NCBI GenBank assembly: GCA_951213105.1
Contig: OX578144.1
Coordinates: forward strand, 79,037,801-79,101,800
DNA: 64,000 nucleotides
Source: Amaurobius ferox
Taxonomy: Eukaryota > Arthropoda > Arachnida > Araneae > Amaurobiidae
Reading direction: 5' to 3'
Shown here in pieces: positions 22,449 to 32,834 of this stretch. The notes beneath the pieces are model-generated. The model ran no database searches, was not told where the DNA came from, and saw nothing but the letters and a program-made list of their open reading frames with translations. Within the stretch, counting starts at the first letter, position 1. Every line of letters starts with the position of its first letter. Both the position numbers and the translations under genes were made by a program.

Positions 22449-23670
22449 ACAAGTGCCAAAATTAAAGGGATAGTAGCAGTATGCAAATTTACAAGTGGCG
22501 CTTGCATCGAGTTAAACCGGTATAAAGAGTCAGATGGTTGTCAATGTTGTCTGTTGGACTCTTGAATGTCTTGTGAAACATTAAATAACATGATAATGGC
22601 TACCCGACGGGAATTAACCGAGTTTAAACGTGGAATAATAGTTGGAGCTCCACGTATAGGGCATAGTATTTCTGAAGTTGTTGAGACTTCAGAAGATTTC
22701 TCTCTCGACAGTGTGAAGGGTGTATCGAGAGTACCACATGGAGGATATTACCTCCCACAAAGGACAGCGCAATGGAAGGCCACGTCTGCTGAATGATCGA
22801 GACCAGCGACGTCTGAGCAGAAGCGTCCGTGCTAACAGACGAACGACACTGCGTCCGTTGACTACCACATTCAATGAGGCACGTACTAGAAACGTATCTG
22901 TGAGGTCTGTGGAGCGGAACTTGGCATTGATGGAATATGGCAGCAGAAACCCGACTCGAGTGCTTTTACTCACAGCACATCATCGGCTTCAGCACATCAC
23001 CTGGGCTCGCGAACACATGCAATGGGTCCTAGATGACTGGAAGAAGGTACAGTGGTTCGATGAGTCACATTTCCAGTTGGTACGAGCTGATGGTCACGTT
23101 CGGGTGTGGTGCAAACCCCATGATCCAACTATGGATCCAACTTGTCAACAAGGCACTGTGCAAGCTGGTGGTAGTTCCATAATGGTGAGGGGAGTGTTTA
23201 CTTGGCATGGATTGGGTCCTCTGGACAAATTGAACCGGTCAGTGACAGAAAATCGCTATGTTCGGCTGCTCGGTGACCAATTGCAGCCGTTTATGGACTT
23301 CACATACCCCAATAACGATGGGATGTTCCAGGATGATAATGCTCCGTGTCACCGGGCTCATACTGGTCGCGATTGGTTTAAGGAGCATTCTGGACAATTC
23401 CAGCACATGATTTGACCATCTAAATCACCAGACATGAACCCCTTGGAGCATATCTGGGATGTGGTCGAAAGAGCCATCCGTGACAAAATCCCAGCACCTA
23501 CCATAACCAAGCAATTATGGGGTGTTATCGAGGCAGCATGGCTGAACATTTATCCTGGCGATTTCCGACGACTAGTTGAGTCCATGCCACGTCGAGTTGC
23601 TGCACTTCGCTGAGCTAAAGGAGGTCCAACACGATATTAGAGAGGTATCCCATGACTAGCAGATCTTGAG
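22449..23670 (+). mobile_element. Tc1-like element II
   Basis: The left end ACAAGTGCCAAAATTAAAGG matches the left terminal repeat of Tc1 element III (50859), and the right end GGTATCCCATGACTA (23645) matches only the inner part of element III's right repeat before diverging. Element III supplies the expected terminal sequence CTCAAGTGCCAAAA. Between them lies a transposase pseudogene. The left region (22480-22600) is about 90 percent alike between the two copies by eye. Confidence 0.85.
22596..23640 (+). pseudogene. Tc1-like transposase II (one frameshift, two stops)
   Basis: A Tc1-type transposase of about 345 codons. It starts MATRRELTEFKRGIIVGA, the helix-turn-helix region. A frameshift occurs between about 22683 and 22720, after GHSISEVVE. 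From 22720 a long frame runs to 23415 with RRTTLRPLTTTFNEARTRNV, the first Asp in VQWFDESHFQLV, and the second Asp in MFQDDNAPCHRAH. TGA at 23413-23415 interrupts where element III has Trp. The frame then reads SPDMNPLEHIWD, with the third catalytic Glu, and MPRRVAALR before the final stops. The catalytic triad is thus still present. I count 36 residues between the second Asp and the Glu, not the 34 of classic Tc1, as in the DD36E group. The start at ATG 22596 fits the family opening better than 22566. Confidence 0.9.
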
Positions 23671-23691
23671 AAATAGATGTTACAAGGAAAA

Positions 23692-24011
23692 AGTACTAGT
23701 AAGTCGCCCAAGTGGTGAAGTGGATAGCGTCACCGGCTGCTGTCTAGTGGGCTTGGGTTCGAATCCCGAGTAAGGCATGGTTGTTTTCCTGAGGATGAAG
23801 ACAGTCTTCCGCCTTCTGGGTCCTCGTTAAATGAGAAGCTGCACCCTTGAGACCTTAGTCAGTGATGCTTGCATGTATTAATAAACTTTGTATTCTTGTC
23901 TTGTGTGTCATTCTCTCTGTCCTTCTTCTGGTGTCACTGGACCTGTATTCGTGCTAATGCAGAAACAGGGGTCATAAGCAGCAACAACAACAACAACAAC
24001 AGTACTAGTAA
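23692..24011 (+). mobile_element. SINE-B, full length with 11-bp target duplication
   Basis: A 298-bp tRNA-derived SINE (23703-24000) inserted just past Tc1 II. The tRNA-like head has a box A-like AGTGGTGAAGTGG (23711-23723) and a perfect B box GGTTCGAATCC (23756-23766). A unique body with TCTTCCGCCTTCTGGGTCC follows, then a tail CAGCAACAACAACAACAAC. AGTACTAGTAA flanks it perfectly (23692-23702 and 24001-24011). Head and body are unrelated to SINE-1, but the (CAA)n tail is shared, which suggests both use the same LINE. Confidence 0.9.
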
Positions 24012-24239
24012 AACAATAGTACGGCAAAATATTTACAACCAATAATATCATCAATAATAATTATAAATTAAATCCAATGCATTAATGAAGTTCATTTGTT
24101 GATGATAATTCTCCCTTAATTTCTCCCGTTGGAGAATTTCCATCGTTCTAATTTTAATTTCAAGTTCACCAGTAATGTCTTTGATTTATTGGTGGCAATC
24201 GAATTTGCCATCTATGCTTTTACTAAAACATTTTGCGAA

Positions 24240-24925
24240 TCATCTATTTCTTTGGATCTGTTACAGATAGCGCTTAGGGGATGAAATGATATAGATTCAG
24301 CATAGAACTGCGAAGGAGGTAGAGGGGTTCATTAACGGTTTCAACTTGAGGTTATTTTTCCATTTTCAGTTTAAAAATTTTCATTTTTCTTGAAAGATCT
24401 ATTTTTAAAAATTGGCTATAGACAGAGCTTAGAGGATAACTGATACGGATTCAGCATAAAATTCTAGAGTAGGTAGGTTGGCTCGCTGAGAATTTCCACT
24501 TCCGATTCCTTTCCATTTCAAAAATTTTCCTTGAAACATCTATTTTGCAGAATTAGCTATAGATAGAGTTGGCTACAGATAATGACTGATATGGATTCAG
24601 CATTAAATCTGAAGCATGTAGGATTTATTGCTAAGGATTTCTACGTCTGGTTCTCAAGATGTCATTTCGATTCAAAATTTTGCATTTTCTTCTTTGCAAC
24701 ATCTCTTTTCCAGGATCGTCTATAGAAAGAGCTGAGATGACAACTGTTAGGTATTTAGTATCAAACTTTGGAAGGAGTTGGAGGGGCTCACCAAGGATTT
24801 CCACTTCAAGTTCAAAAATTTTTCTTAAAACATCTATTTCTCAAGAATGCCTATAGATTGTGCTTAGATGACGAGTAATGTGGATTCAGCATCCTATTTC
24901 AGAGGGGATGGGGGAATAAATAAGG
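24240..24925 (+). repeat. Satellite G, about 150-bp unit, five diverged copies
   Basis: The word TATGGATTCAGCAT recurs near 24291, 24442, 24592 and 24881, with a decayed version between. Each is followed by a GGAGGTAGGGGGGCTC-like word, AAGGATTTCCACTTC, and CTTGAAACATCTATTT. Spacing is about 145-151 bp. The stretches 24012-24239 and 24926-25158 around it hold nothing I can assign. Confidence 0.75.
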
Positions 24926-25158
24926 TTGTCCACATCCGGTTCTGAGAATGATGCTTGATTGAAGTTTTCCCTAAATAAAAGCTCTCCATTGTCATAAGTG
25001 AAAAATTAGGAATTTTTAGTACTTTATCTTCCATTTCTTTTGAAGCTTCACTAGTTTTTATTTGGATTTTTGCCATTCATGGGTAATTGAATAAACATTA
25101 TTTTAAAACGCTTTAAAATAGTTTGAGAAACTATATACTGCTTCAGCTTATATTAAAC

Positions 25159-26004
25159 ATCTAATGTGGACAGCACTTTCCTGTAGAAACCGGATTTTTC
25201 CGTTTCTTAACGTAGAAATATGACGTACAAGATCTACAGCACAATGTTTTTGGCATTGAATTGACACCGCGTAAAATGAAATTGGGCACTTTTTGGGAAA
25301 TTTATGTGTCTAAACAGAATGACTTATTCATACTCAAGTGCAAAATACTCATCAAAATGCAGTTAATTGTTGATGAATATCCCATAGAAGAAAAGATTAT
25401 CTTGGGCGTAAAAATACAAAACTAGTACATAAAGTATGTTTTGTCGTAAGTGGAATGAATTAGATCCACGAGAACGATGTTAATAGGTTTGTTGCGCAAT
25501 ATTGCTTGTGAAAAGTGAACATATTGGATCCTTTTTTTTAAAAATTAATTTAATTCTTTTAATAAATTTATTTGTAAAAGTGCTATGTATTGAGAACGAT
25601 TCATGCTAGTGTTCTAAAATTGGTTCTACTCAATTTCTAATGATAAATTGAGTCGGAAATGATTAATTATTTATCATTATTGAAGGCTTTGATTATTTTT
25701 CAAAATTTCATTTGAAAATGGGTGGGGGTGGTGGTGGAGATGGGTGAGTCTTCTGAACATTCGATTGCAATACAAATCAATAGAGTTCAAGTATTCACTG
25801 ATTGTAATATAATAATCGCACAGAATAATTTTCAAAATGCTTCATTCGTTCATGAGATATCGCGTGCACATACACACATGACATAAAAAACGTTCGATTC
25901 GAGTTCAGGGATAATTGAAACGTGTCTTTCTGTCATAAATTCGAATTTTCAACTCCCATCGCAATACTTTCCTTATACATTATACTATGTATGGAGGAAA
26001 AGTA
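25159..26004 (+). mobile_element. Family B element, copy 3 (diverged)
   Basis: 5' end TCTAATGTGGACAGCAC with part of the hairpin lost. The body keeps GATCCACGAGAACGATG and GAACGATTCATGCTAGTG. The CA tract is nearly gone (25867-25877). The 3' end TTTCCTTATACATTATACTA is followed by GTATGGAGGAAAAGTA. It is the most diverged B copy and so probably the oldest. Confidence 0.7.
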
Positions 26005-26239
26005 AAAACCGTTAGAACTTTAGTACCGCTGTGAAGGCAATTTGGAAAACATTAAACGCACGCGAAAGTATCTAATTTTGTTTTGGCTCTTAACTTGAGA
26101 TTGATGAGGCCCGTGTTTTTTCAAACTCTGAGAAATATTTTTATTTATATTTAACGAGTAATGTATATTTTGTGGAAAATTGTATTCGTATTTAATTAAT
26201 CACAAATCATTTTAATACATATTACTGCTGTAAAAATAA

Positions 26240-26992
26240 TCTGATGTGGGCAGCATATGACTTTCCTTATGTAATGCAATGAATTCACTATTCTTACAGT
26301 AAAAAAAATAGGCTATTCTTATAGTAGATACTTATATTCTTTCCAAGATATTGAATTTTCGTCAGTGAGTCGTCATTTTTATCCATTTGGCGAGAATTTC
26401 GTTAATTTAGGAACATTTCAAAAAGTTGCCAAGTTGGCGACATTCCGCCAAATTAGTCGCCAATATATCGCCAAGCAATATGGACGGAGAAATAAGTTAT
26501 TCTTATAGCAGATAAATGACTATTAACGTTCAAATGTAAAAGTATTACTCAAAGTATCTTTTCATGAAAGGAACGAACTAGTTCCACGAGAATGATGTCA
26601 CCAAATTTAACACATGATATTACATATGAAAAGTGAACATGTTTCTCAACAGTTAATAATTTTTTTTTTAATTTATGGGATTTTTTAATAAATTTATTTG
26701 AAAAATGTGCGATATCTCAAGAACGGTATATGTTAGTGTTCTAAAGTTCATGTCAATCGTTTTCTAAGGAAAATTTACATAAGAAATGTCTATTTGCGTA
26801 ACTTTATTAAATGTTTTGATTTTTTGATGATATTTTCAAAATTTCAATCGAAAATTTAGGAGGTTCTGAATATTCGATTGTGCTGAAAAACAATAGGTTT
26901 CCAGTATTCATGGATTGTAATTTTTATACTAAATTTCATTTGAATTGCTTCATTCGTTCGTGAGATATCGTCTCCACAGGCTCACTAATACT

Positions 26993-27030
<38 letters not shown>

Positions 27031-27160
27031 TCACCTTAAAATGTTCGATTCGTGATCAGGGATGCTCGGAACGTGCTCTCCCGTCGAAAACTCGAATTCG
27101 AATTTTCGACCCCGTCACAATAATTTCCTTACACATTAAACTATGTATATAAGGAAAGTA
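26240..27160 (+). mobile_element. Family B element, copy 4
   Basis: Full length. 5' end TCTGATGTGGGCAGCATATG, CGCCAA module at 26420-26475, CA tract 26995-27026, 3' hairpin near 27120-27160. It meets B copy 5 tail to tail, 15 bp away. Confidence 0.85.
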
Positions 27161-27175
27161 ATAATTAAAGCTTTA

Positions 27176-28205
27176 TTACTTTCTTTGATACATAGTATAA
27201 TGTATAAGGAAAGTATTGTAACGGGGTCGAAAATTCGAATTAAAGTTTTCGACGGGAAAGAACGTTTCGAACATCCCTGAACACGAATAAAATGTGTTGT
27301 AGATGATGTCTGTGTGTGTGTGTGTGTGTAAGTGAGTCTGTGGAGACGATATCTGACGAACGAATGGAGCGATTCGAACGAAATTTGGTATAAATATTAC
27401 AATCCGCGAATACTGAAAGCCTATTGTTTTTATACGTAATAGAATGTTCAGAACCTCACTATATTTTCGAGTGAAATTTTGAAAAAATCATCAAAAAATC
27501 AAAATCTTTAATAAAGTTACGCTAATAGACATTTCTTATATAATTTTTCATTAGAAAACGACGGACTCAAACTTTAGAACGCTAGTATGAACAGTTCTCG
27601 AGATATTGCAAATTTTTCTAATAAATTTATCAAAAAATCACATGAAATAAATAAAATATTAACTATTGAGAAATATGTTCACTTTTCATATGTAATATTT
27701 TGCGATAAATTTGGTGACATCATTCTCGTGGATCTAGCCATTTCCATTTACGGGAAAAGATACTTTATGTAATAATTTGGTATTTGGACGCCAATAGTAA
27801 TTTATATGCTACAAGAATAACTTATTCTTCGTCCATACCGCTTGGTGAGGTTTTTATGACGAATTTGGTTGAATGTTGACAACGTGGCGACTTTTTTAGA
27901 TATTGCCAAATTAACGAAAATTTTGCCAATTGATAAAAATGATGCTAAATCTTTGAAAATCACGACTAACTGAGGAAAATTCAATGTCTTGGGAAGAAGA
28001 TAAAAATCTACGAATTCTATAAGAATAACCCATTTTCCCGTCAGTAACGTTTAGATAAAATTTTGGTGACAAATTTGTTGGAATATCTCCAACTTGGTGA
28101 CATTTTAAATGTTGCCAAATTGACAAAAATGTCAGCTAACTGATAAAAATTCGCCAAATTATGAAATTGACTAATTGATGACAGTTTAATATCTTGGAAA
28201 GAACA
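27176..28205 (-). mobile_element. Family B element, copy 5, with a repeated inner module
   Basis: The 3' hairpin is at 27176-27215 (TTACTTTCTTTGATACATAG, then TATAATGTATAAGGAAAGT), with a GT tract at 27310-27328. Near the 5' end the TTGGCGA-type module occurs twice (about 27840-27965 and 28055-28205) with the TATCTTGGAAAGAA-type word after each. The canonical TCTGATG end is missing. Family D copy 3 starts at 28217. Confidence 0.75.
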
Positions 28206-28216
28206 TAATAGATTAT

Positions 28217-30390
28217 AACAAGAAAGATCAATCATGCTTAAAGCATTGATTATGAAACACTTTCCAACTGCAATGCAATTTTATTTAAAAAAGTCTAAAG
28301 TGCAATACATTCCTCGGTAATATTTTAAAACTTATCACAATACTACATTAATTTATTACTTTCCTTATATACATAATGTATAAGGAAAGTATTGTGACGG
28401 GGTCGAAAATTCGAATTCGAGTTTTCGACGGGAGAGCACGTTTCAAGCATCCCTGATCACGAATCAAACATTTTTGAAGTGATGTCTGTGCGTGTGTGTG
28501 TGAAAGTATGTGTGTGTGTGTGTGTGTCAGTGGGTGTGTGGAGGCGATAACTGACGAACGAATGGACCGATTTGAACCACATTTGGTACAAAAATCACAA
28601 TCCGTAAACACTGCAAGCCTATTGTTTTATACGCAATCGAATGTTCAGAACCCCCTAAATTTTCGAAAGAAATTTTGGAAAAATCGTCAAAAAATCAAAA
28701 CCACTAATAAAGTTACGCAAATAGACATTTCTTATGTAATTTTTCATTAGAAAACGATTGACATAAATTTTAGAACGCTAACATGAGCCGTTCTCGAGAT
28801 ATTGTACATTTAAAAAAAAATATCAAAAAGTCCTATAAAATAAAAAAAAAATATTTCCTATTGATAAACATGTTCACTTTTCATATGTAATAACATGCGA
28901 TACGTTTGGTGACATCTTGCTCGTGAATCTAGCTCGTTCCATTCATGAAAAAGGATACTTTGAGTAATACTTTTGTATTTGAACGCTAATAGTCATTTAT
29001 CTGCTGTAAGAATAACTTATTTCTTAGTGCATAACGCTTGGCGAGATTTTGGCGACGAATTTGGCGGAATGTCGCCAACTTGGCGATTTTTTGAAATGCG
29101 GCCAAATTAACGAAAATCTCGCCAAATGTTTAAAAATGACGCTAAATCAATGAAAATGACGACTAATTGTCGAAAATTCAATGTCTTGGAAAGAATATTA
29201 GTATCTACTATAAAAAAAACCTTTTTTTTACTGTAAAAGTAGTAAATTCATTACATTATATAAGGAAAGTCATGTGTTGCCCACATCAGATTTTTATATT
29301 TGAAAACTTAAACCTTCATTGAAGAAAATGCACTTCATTAAAATGACGGCATTGCCTGGTTTAAACATCTCTAAAATGCGATACATTCCACGGTAATATT
29401 TTTAAAACTATCATAATACTACGATAATTTATTATATTTGAAAACTTCATCGAAAACAACCGAAATTCATTCAAATGACGTCATAGAAAAAATAACACGC
29501 CTGGATCTCTCTATAAAAACAGCATTTCATTCATAACTTTCTCCCATTCATTTCATTCATCACAATACTATAATCATTTATATTATTTAAAAATTAAGAT
29601 CATGGAGCTACAAGTAATTAAACTCTATGATTAAAACTTCATCGAAAAAAATCTAAATTATTTTGCTAAATTATTTTGTGTTAAAGAAATACAGCAATTC
29701 TAATACAACTCATTCTACATATTTTGCTGTTTACATTTTACATAGGTGAAAAATAGGCTTCGTTGTAGAAATAATCAAATTTGGATGAGCATTTAAACTC
29801 AAATTTATTGTATTTGCGATGTTTCAGTATGTAGATGCACAGAATTTAAGCAAAAATAAAGTAGTTTTAGGACAGATACAACACTCAGTATGAATTAAAA
29901 AGAACTTAAAAAATTACAATTTTGAAACAAGATGGATGCCATATATCATTTTGAAGCGGGTCATGTGATCGTTTCATATCATGGTCACGTGATCGTTTCA
30001 TATAAGAGGTGTAATTATTATTTTAATTTTTATTTTAAAAACTACTGAAATATTTCGCAGAATTTTTTTTTATATATTTTATGGAACAATTTGAATATTA
30101 CCTAAAATTTTCGAAGCAGTTTGTGAATTTTAAATCCGCTTAAAAAATGTTTGAAAAATTAGGTCCCATAGGGCTCAATGTATTTCATTTTTTCAACCCG
30201 GGTTCAATCCAAAACTAATTGGGTGATATTATTCATTTATATTCCCATGGGTCCTACAGACCGTCTGAACAACATACTGAAATTTCACTCTGATTAAGTC
30301 ATTTTTACGGCAGTTATCGTGCTAACGGACAGACAGACAGAATGAACAAAGTCATAAACACTTTTCAACTTTATTGTAAAGTGTTAAAAA
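28217..30390 (+). mobile_element. Family D element, copy 3, split by B copy 6
   Basis: 5' end AACAAGAAAGATCAATCATG, then the hairpin partner and AAACACTTTCCAACTGC. After 140 bp a complete B element is inserted (28357-29294). D then resumes at ATATTTGAAAACTTAAACC and continues to its 3' hairpin (30366-30386, AACACTTTTCAAC...TGTAAAGTGTT) with a short CAGA tract. D copy 4 has the same site unoccupied, giving a direct empty-site comparison. Two CACGTGATCGTTTCATA-like words lie at 29963-30002. Confidence 0.85.
28357..29294 (-). mobile_element. Family B element, copy 6, nested in D copy 3
   Basis: About 938 bp, with both ends intact. 3' hairpin at 28357-28392, GT tract at 28490-28527, TTGGCGA module at 29036-29125, and 5' end TCTGATGTGGGCAACACATG on the minus strand (29268-29291). 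Against D copy 4 the junction is ambiguous over three bases (TTA), so there is at most a 3-bp target duplication, and possibly none. Confidence 0.9.
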
Positions 30391-30661
30391 AGAACCCATT
30401 TGTCAGTCCGTAAAGCTTGGCAAGACATTTAGGGGACGTCGCCAACTTGGCGACTTTTTTAAATGTTGCCAAATGACAAAAATGCTGCCAAACTGATAAA
30501 AATAACGCCAATTGAGAAATGTTTCGCAAATTTTGATTTCGTCATATGACGATCATAGCGATCATGACGTATATAAGAAATGCTCTTTTCTCCGTTGGTC
30601 TGTAACACTTGGTGATCCATTTGGCGAACTTGGTGAATAATTTAATTTAGCAAAGTATTGC
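30391..30661. repeat. TTGGCGA/TCGCCAA-rich tract
   Basis: Words such as GACGTCGCCAACTTGGCGAC recur here at high density, as in the inner module of families B and F, but no B ends are present. The tract runs up to the target site of the 5S-SINE chimera. Confidence 0.55.
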
Positions 30662-30678
30662 CAACTTGGCAATATTGG

Positions 30679-30796
30679 GCCAACGGCCGTACCGTGCTGA
30701 AAATACCGATTCTCGTTAGATCACCGAAGTCAAGCAGCATCGGGCACGGTTAGTACTTGGGTGGGTGACCACCTGGGAACACCGCGTGCTGTTGGC
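30679..30796 (+). rRNA. 5S rRNA-like sequence (SINE head or pseudogene)
   Basis: 118 bp matching animal 5S rRNA along its whole length. It starts GCCAACGGCCGTACC, has GATCACCGAAGTCAAGCAGC and CGGGCACGGTTAGTACTTGG in the middle, GGGTGGGTGACCACCTGGGA in the internal control region, and ends GTGCTGTTGGC. Ends GCCAACGGCC and GTTGGC can pair as helix I. No T-run follows (next bases are ACATTTCGGG), so transcription would run on into the SINE. It is therefore better read as the promoter-bearing head of a retroposon than as a working 5S gene. Some deviations from the usual sequence, such as CGATTCTCGTTAGATC, fit a derived copy. Confidence 0.85.
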
Positions 30797-31058
30797 ACAT
30801 TTCGGGTGCGGTAGCCCGGTGGTTTGCGCGCTGGATTTGCACGCTGTCACAACTGCCGACGTGTTCATGCGGAGTACGATCACGTTAAACATATGGGTCC
30901 GTAAGTCCTTCCGAGAGGTTGGTGGTAGGGGAAGGAGGGTACGGTCCCTGTGGATGCATCCCCCACTGGATTCCTGCCTAAATTGGGTGGCACTTCCCGG
31001 CCATCCAAACAGTTACCTTACACCTTTCTAGTAGGTCGGACGGTCTGTGTCTCAACAA
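30797..31058 (+). mobile_element. SINE-1 portion of the chimera, B box deleted
   Basis: It keeps the SINE-1 start (GGTGCGGTAGCCCGGTGG, box A region) but jumps from GGATTTGCACGCTGTC to ACAACTGCC, losing about 30 bp including GGTTCGATTCC. The body is otherwise complete through GTTACCTTACACC and TCTCAACAACAA. Without its own B box it would rely on the 5S part for polymerase III transcription. Confidence 0.85.
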
Positions 31059-31071
31059 CAACTTGGCAATA

Positions 31072-31330
31072 GCTTAGACGGCGACTGATATGGATTCAAC
31101 ATTAAATATTAGCGAGGGTTAGGGGATCTGCTTAAGGATTGACATTTCCGGTTCTAGAAATGCCCCTTCCTATTAAAAGAATTACATTTTCCTTGCAACA
31201 TTTATTTTTCAGGATTGGCTATAAAAAGATTTTAGATGATCACTAATATGGATTCAGCAGCGAATTTCGGAGAGAGTAAAAAGATTGACTAAGGATTTCC
31301 ATTTCCAGTTCTAAAGATGTCACTTTCGTT
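31072..31330 (+). repeat. Satellite G, two further units
   Basis: GATATGGATTCAACATT (31088) and AATATGGATTCAGCAG (31246) are about 157 bp apart, with AAGGATT(G/T)(A/C)CATTTCC and TTTTTCAGGATTGGCTATA between, as in 24240-24925. The 5S-SINE chimera inserted at or beside the first unit. Confidence 0.7.
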
Positions 31331-32263
31331 TTTCTGTTTTCCCAAAAATTTGTATGGTTGTATGAAATAAGTATATAAAAATGCAAAAGTGAATGAAAAT
31401 GCTCAATGGTTCCGGCGAAAATGAAATTTACACCAGATGAACGCTTTTTCATAAATTTCTTGTTTAAGACTACAGTTTGAGAGAAAAAAATTTCATCTTT
31501 TATATAATCGAACTTTATATGCTTGTTCCCCGCCCCCCATTAATCTAACTGAATTTATTCAATTGTAGCAATATGCTAGCGCAATTATTCCTGTTCATAC
31601 AGAATTTTCGCAACGTTGCATTGACGGAAAATCCATCAAATTCTGAGATGAAATATTTGGTTTGAAGTATTTTTGTTACACAGAAATATTTTGTTTACAC
31701 ATTCTTCAAACACTAAGAGCTCTAATTGTGTTCGATCAAGAAACGTACGCAGATTATATTAGAAGTAATTCACTAACAAGAAAAATATATCGAAATTTAC
31801 AAGCTCAAGGCGGGAACTGCATTATTAGTAACGCACACGACAGTTTAAGTAGAAACTGGAGATAATTGTTTATTAATTATAATCTAATAATCAGGATACT
31901 TTGTCTAATAATCAAGATGCATCGTCTAATAATCAAGATACATTGTAGTAATTCCGCTGTGGTTGGTATTTCATATTTTAGAGTTCGCATATATTTATAT
32001 GAAACATATTTACACATTTGATTTCTTAATCTTATTGTAGAATGATTGTATTTAGATGAGATTAGGACATGAAATGAGAACCGGAGATTTATCAAGATAA
32101 TTGGATAAAATTGTAATATTAATGGTACAAATATTTTGATCAAACTTATACAGGTATTGAATAAGAAGGGGGGGGGGGGTAAAAACAACTAGGATTCTCA
32201 TATTCAGCACCTGGGGATAAATATCTATTATAATTATATTTTATTCCATTAAACAATTCCAAC
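31331..32263. other. Unassigned stretch
   Basis: AT-rich DNA without a family from this window. ATAATCAAGAT(A/G)CAT(C/T)GTC words repeat at 31886-31945, and a G run lies at 32167-32177. Short ORFs only. Confidence 0.4.
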
Positions 32264-32573
32264 CGTTATATTTTAGGGGTGGGACAGGCCAGTGGTTAGC
32301 GCGCGGAGATTGCACTCGGAAGACCCGAGTTCAATTCCCGGCTCTCTCAACCTATCCCTGTGTTTACGCGGAGTACGGGGACGTTAAATATGCGGGTCCG
32401 TAAGATTTTCCGAGAGGTTGGTGGTAGAGAAAGGAGGGTACGATCCCTATGGATGCCGCCCTGACTGGGTTCCGGTCTAAATTGTGTGCCACTTTCAGAC
32501 CGTTTAAGCAGATACCTTATACCTTCGGGTAGGTCGGACGGTCTGGGTCGAAGAAGAAGAATCGTTATATTTT
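32264..32573 (+). mobile_element. SINE-1, (GAA)n-tailed subtype, with 11-bp target duplication
   Basis: SINE at 32275-32562 between CGTTATATTTT repeats (32264-32274 and 32563-32573). The head reads GGACAGGCCAGTGGTTAGCG with B box variant AGTTCAATTCC. The body follows SINE-1 but the tail is GGTCGAAGAAGAAGAAT rather than (CAA)n. It shares this tail with the copies at 51095 and 51534. Confidence 0.85.
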
Positions 32574-32834
32574 CCGAAATGGTGATATTGACTTTTGCGG
32601 GTAATAAATTTTGCGGGTAATAAATTCCGCTAATATTTCTTTTAGAAAATGCGCGCAATTTGGCTCAACCCACAGATAGAGGCGCAATGTGAGAAGAAGA
32701 TAAAGGTGAGTTTACGCGAACAACTACATCTTTCTAAAAGTGATCAAAATGTGCTCATGAAGCCTTAAAACGTAAATTTTCCTCAATCTCGAATTTGAAA
32801 CTTTTTGGTCCCAAAAATGCCGCTCGTTGCTTTT
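32574..32834. other. Unassigned stretch
   Basis: Short non-repeat interval with TTTTGCGGGTAATAAATT twice (32595-32630). No gene signal. Confidence 0.4.

Larger units (their letters stand above)
30662..31071 (+). mobile_element. 5S-SINE chimeric retroposon with 13-bp target duplication
   Basis: CAACTTGGCAATA occurs at 30662-30674 and again at 31059-31071, exactly bracketing a 5S rRNA-like sequence and a SINE-1 with its (CAA)n tail. Four bases (TTGG) lie between the left repeat and the 5S start. The arrangement indicates that 5S and SINE parts inserted together by LINE-type retroposition. 5S-headed SINEs (SINE3) and 5S-tRNA chimeras (AmnSINE1) are known in vertebrates; this one joins 5S to the local SINE-1. 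Confidence 0.8.

Noticed and set aside
30679..30796. Functional 5S rRNA gene
   Set aside because: No T-run terminator follows, it is a single copy, and it lies within target duplications together with a SINE.
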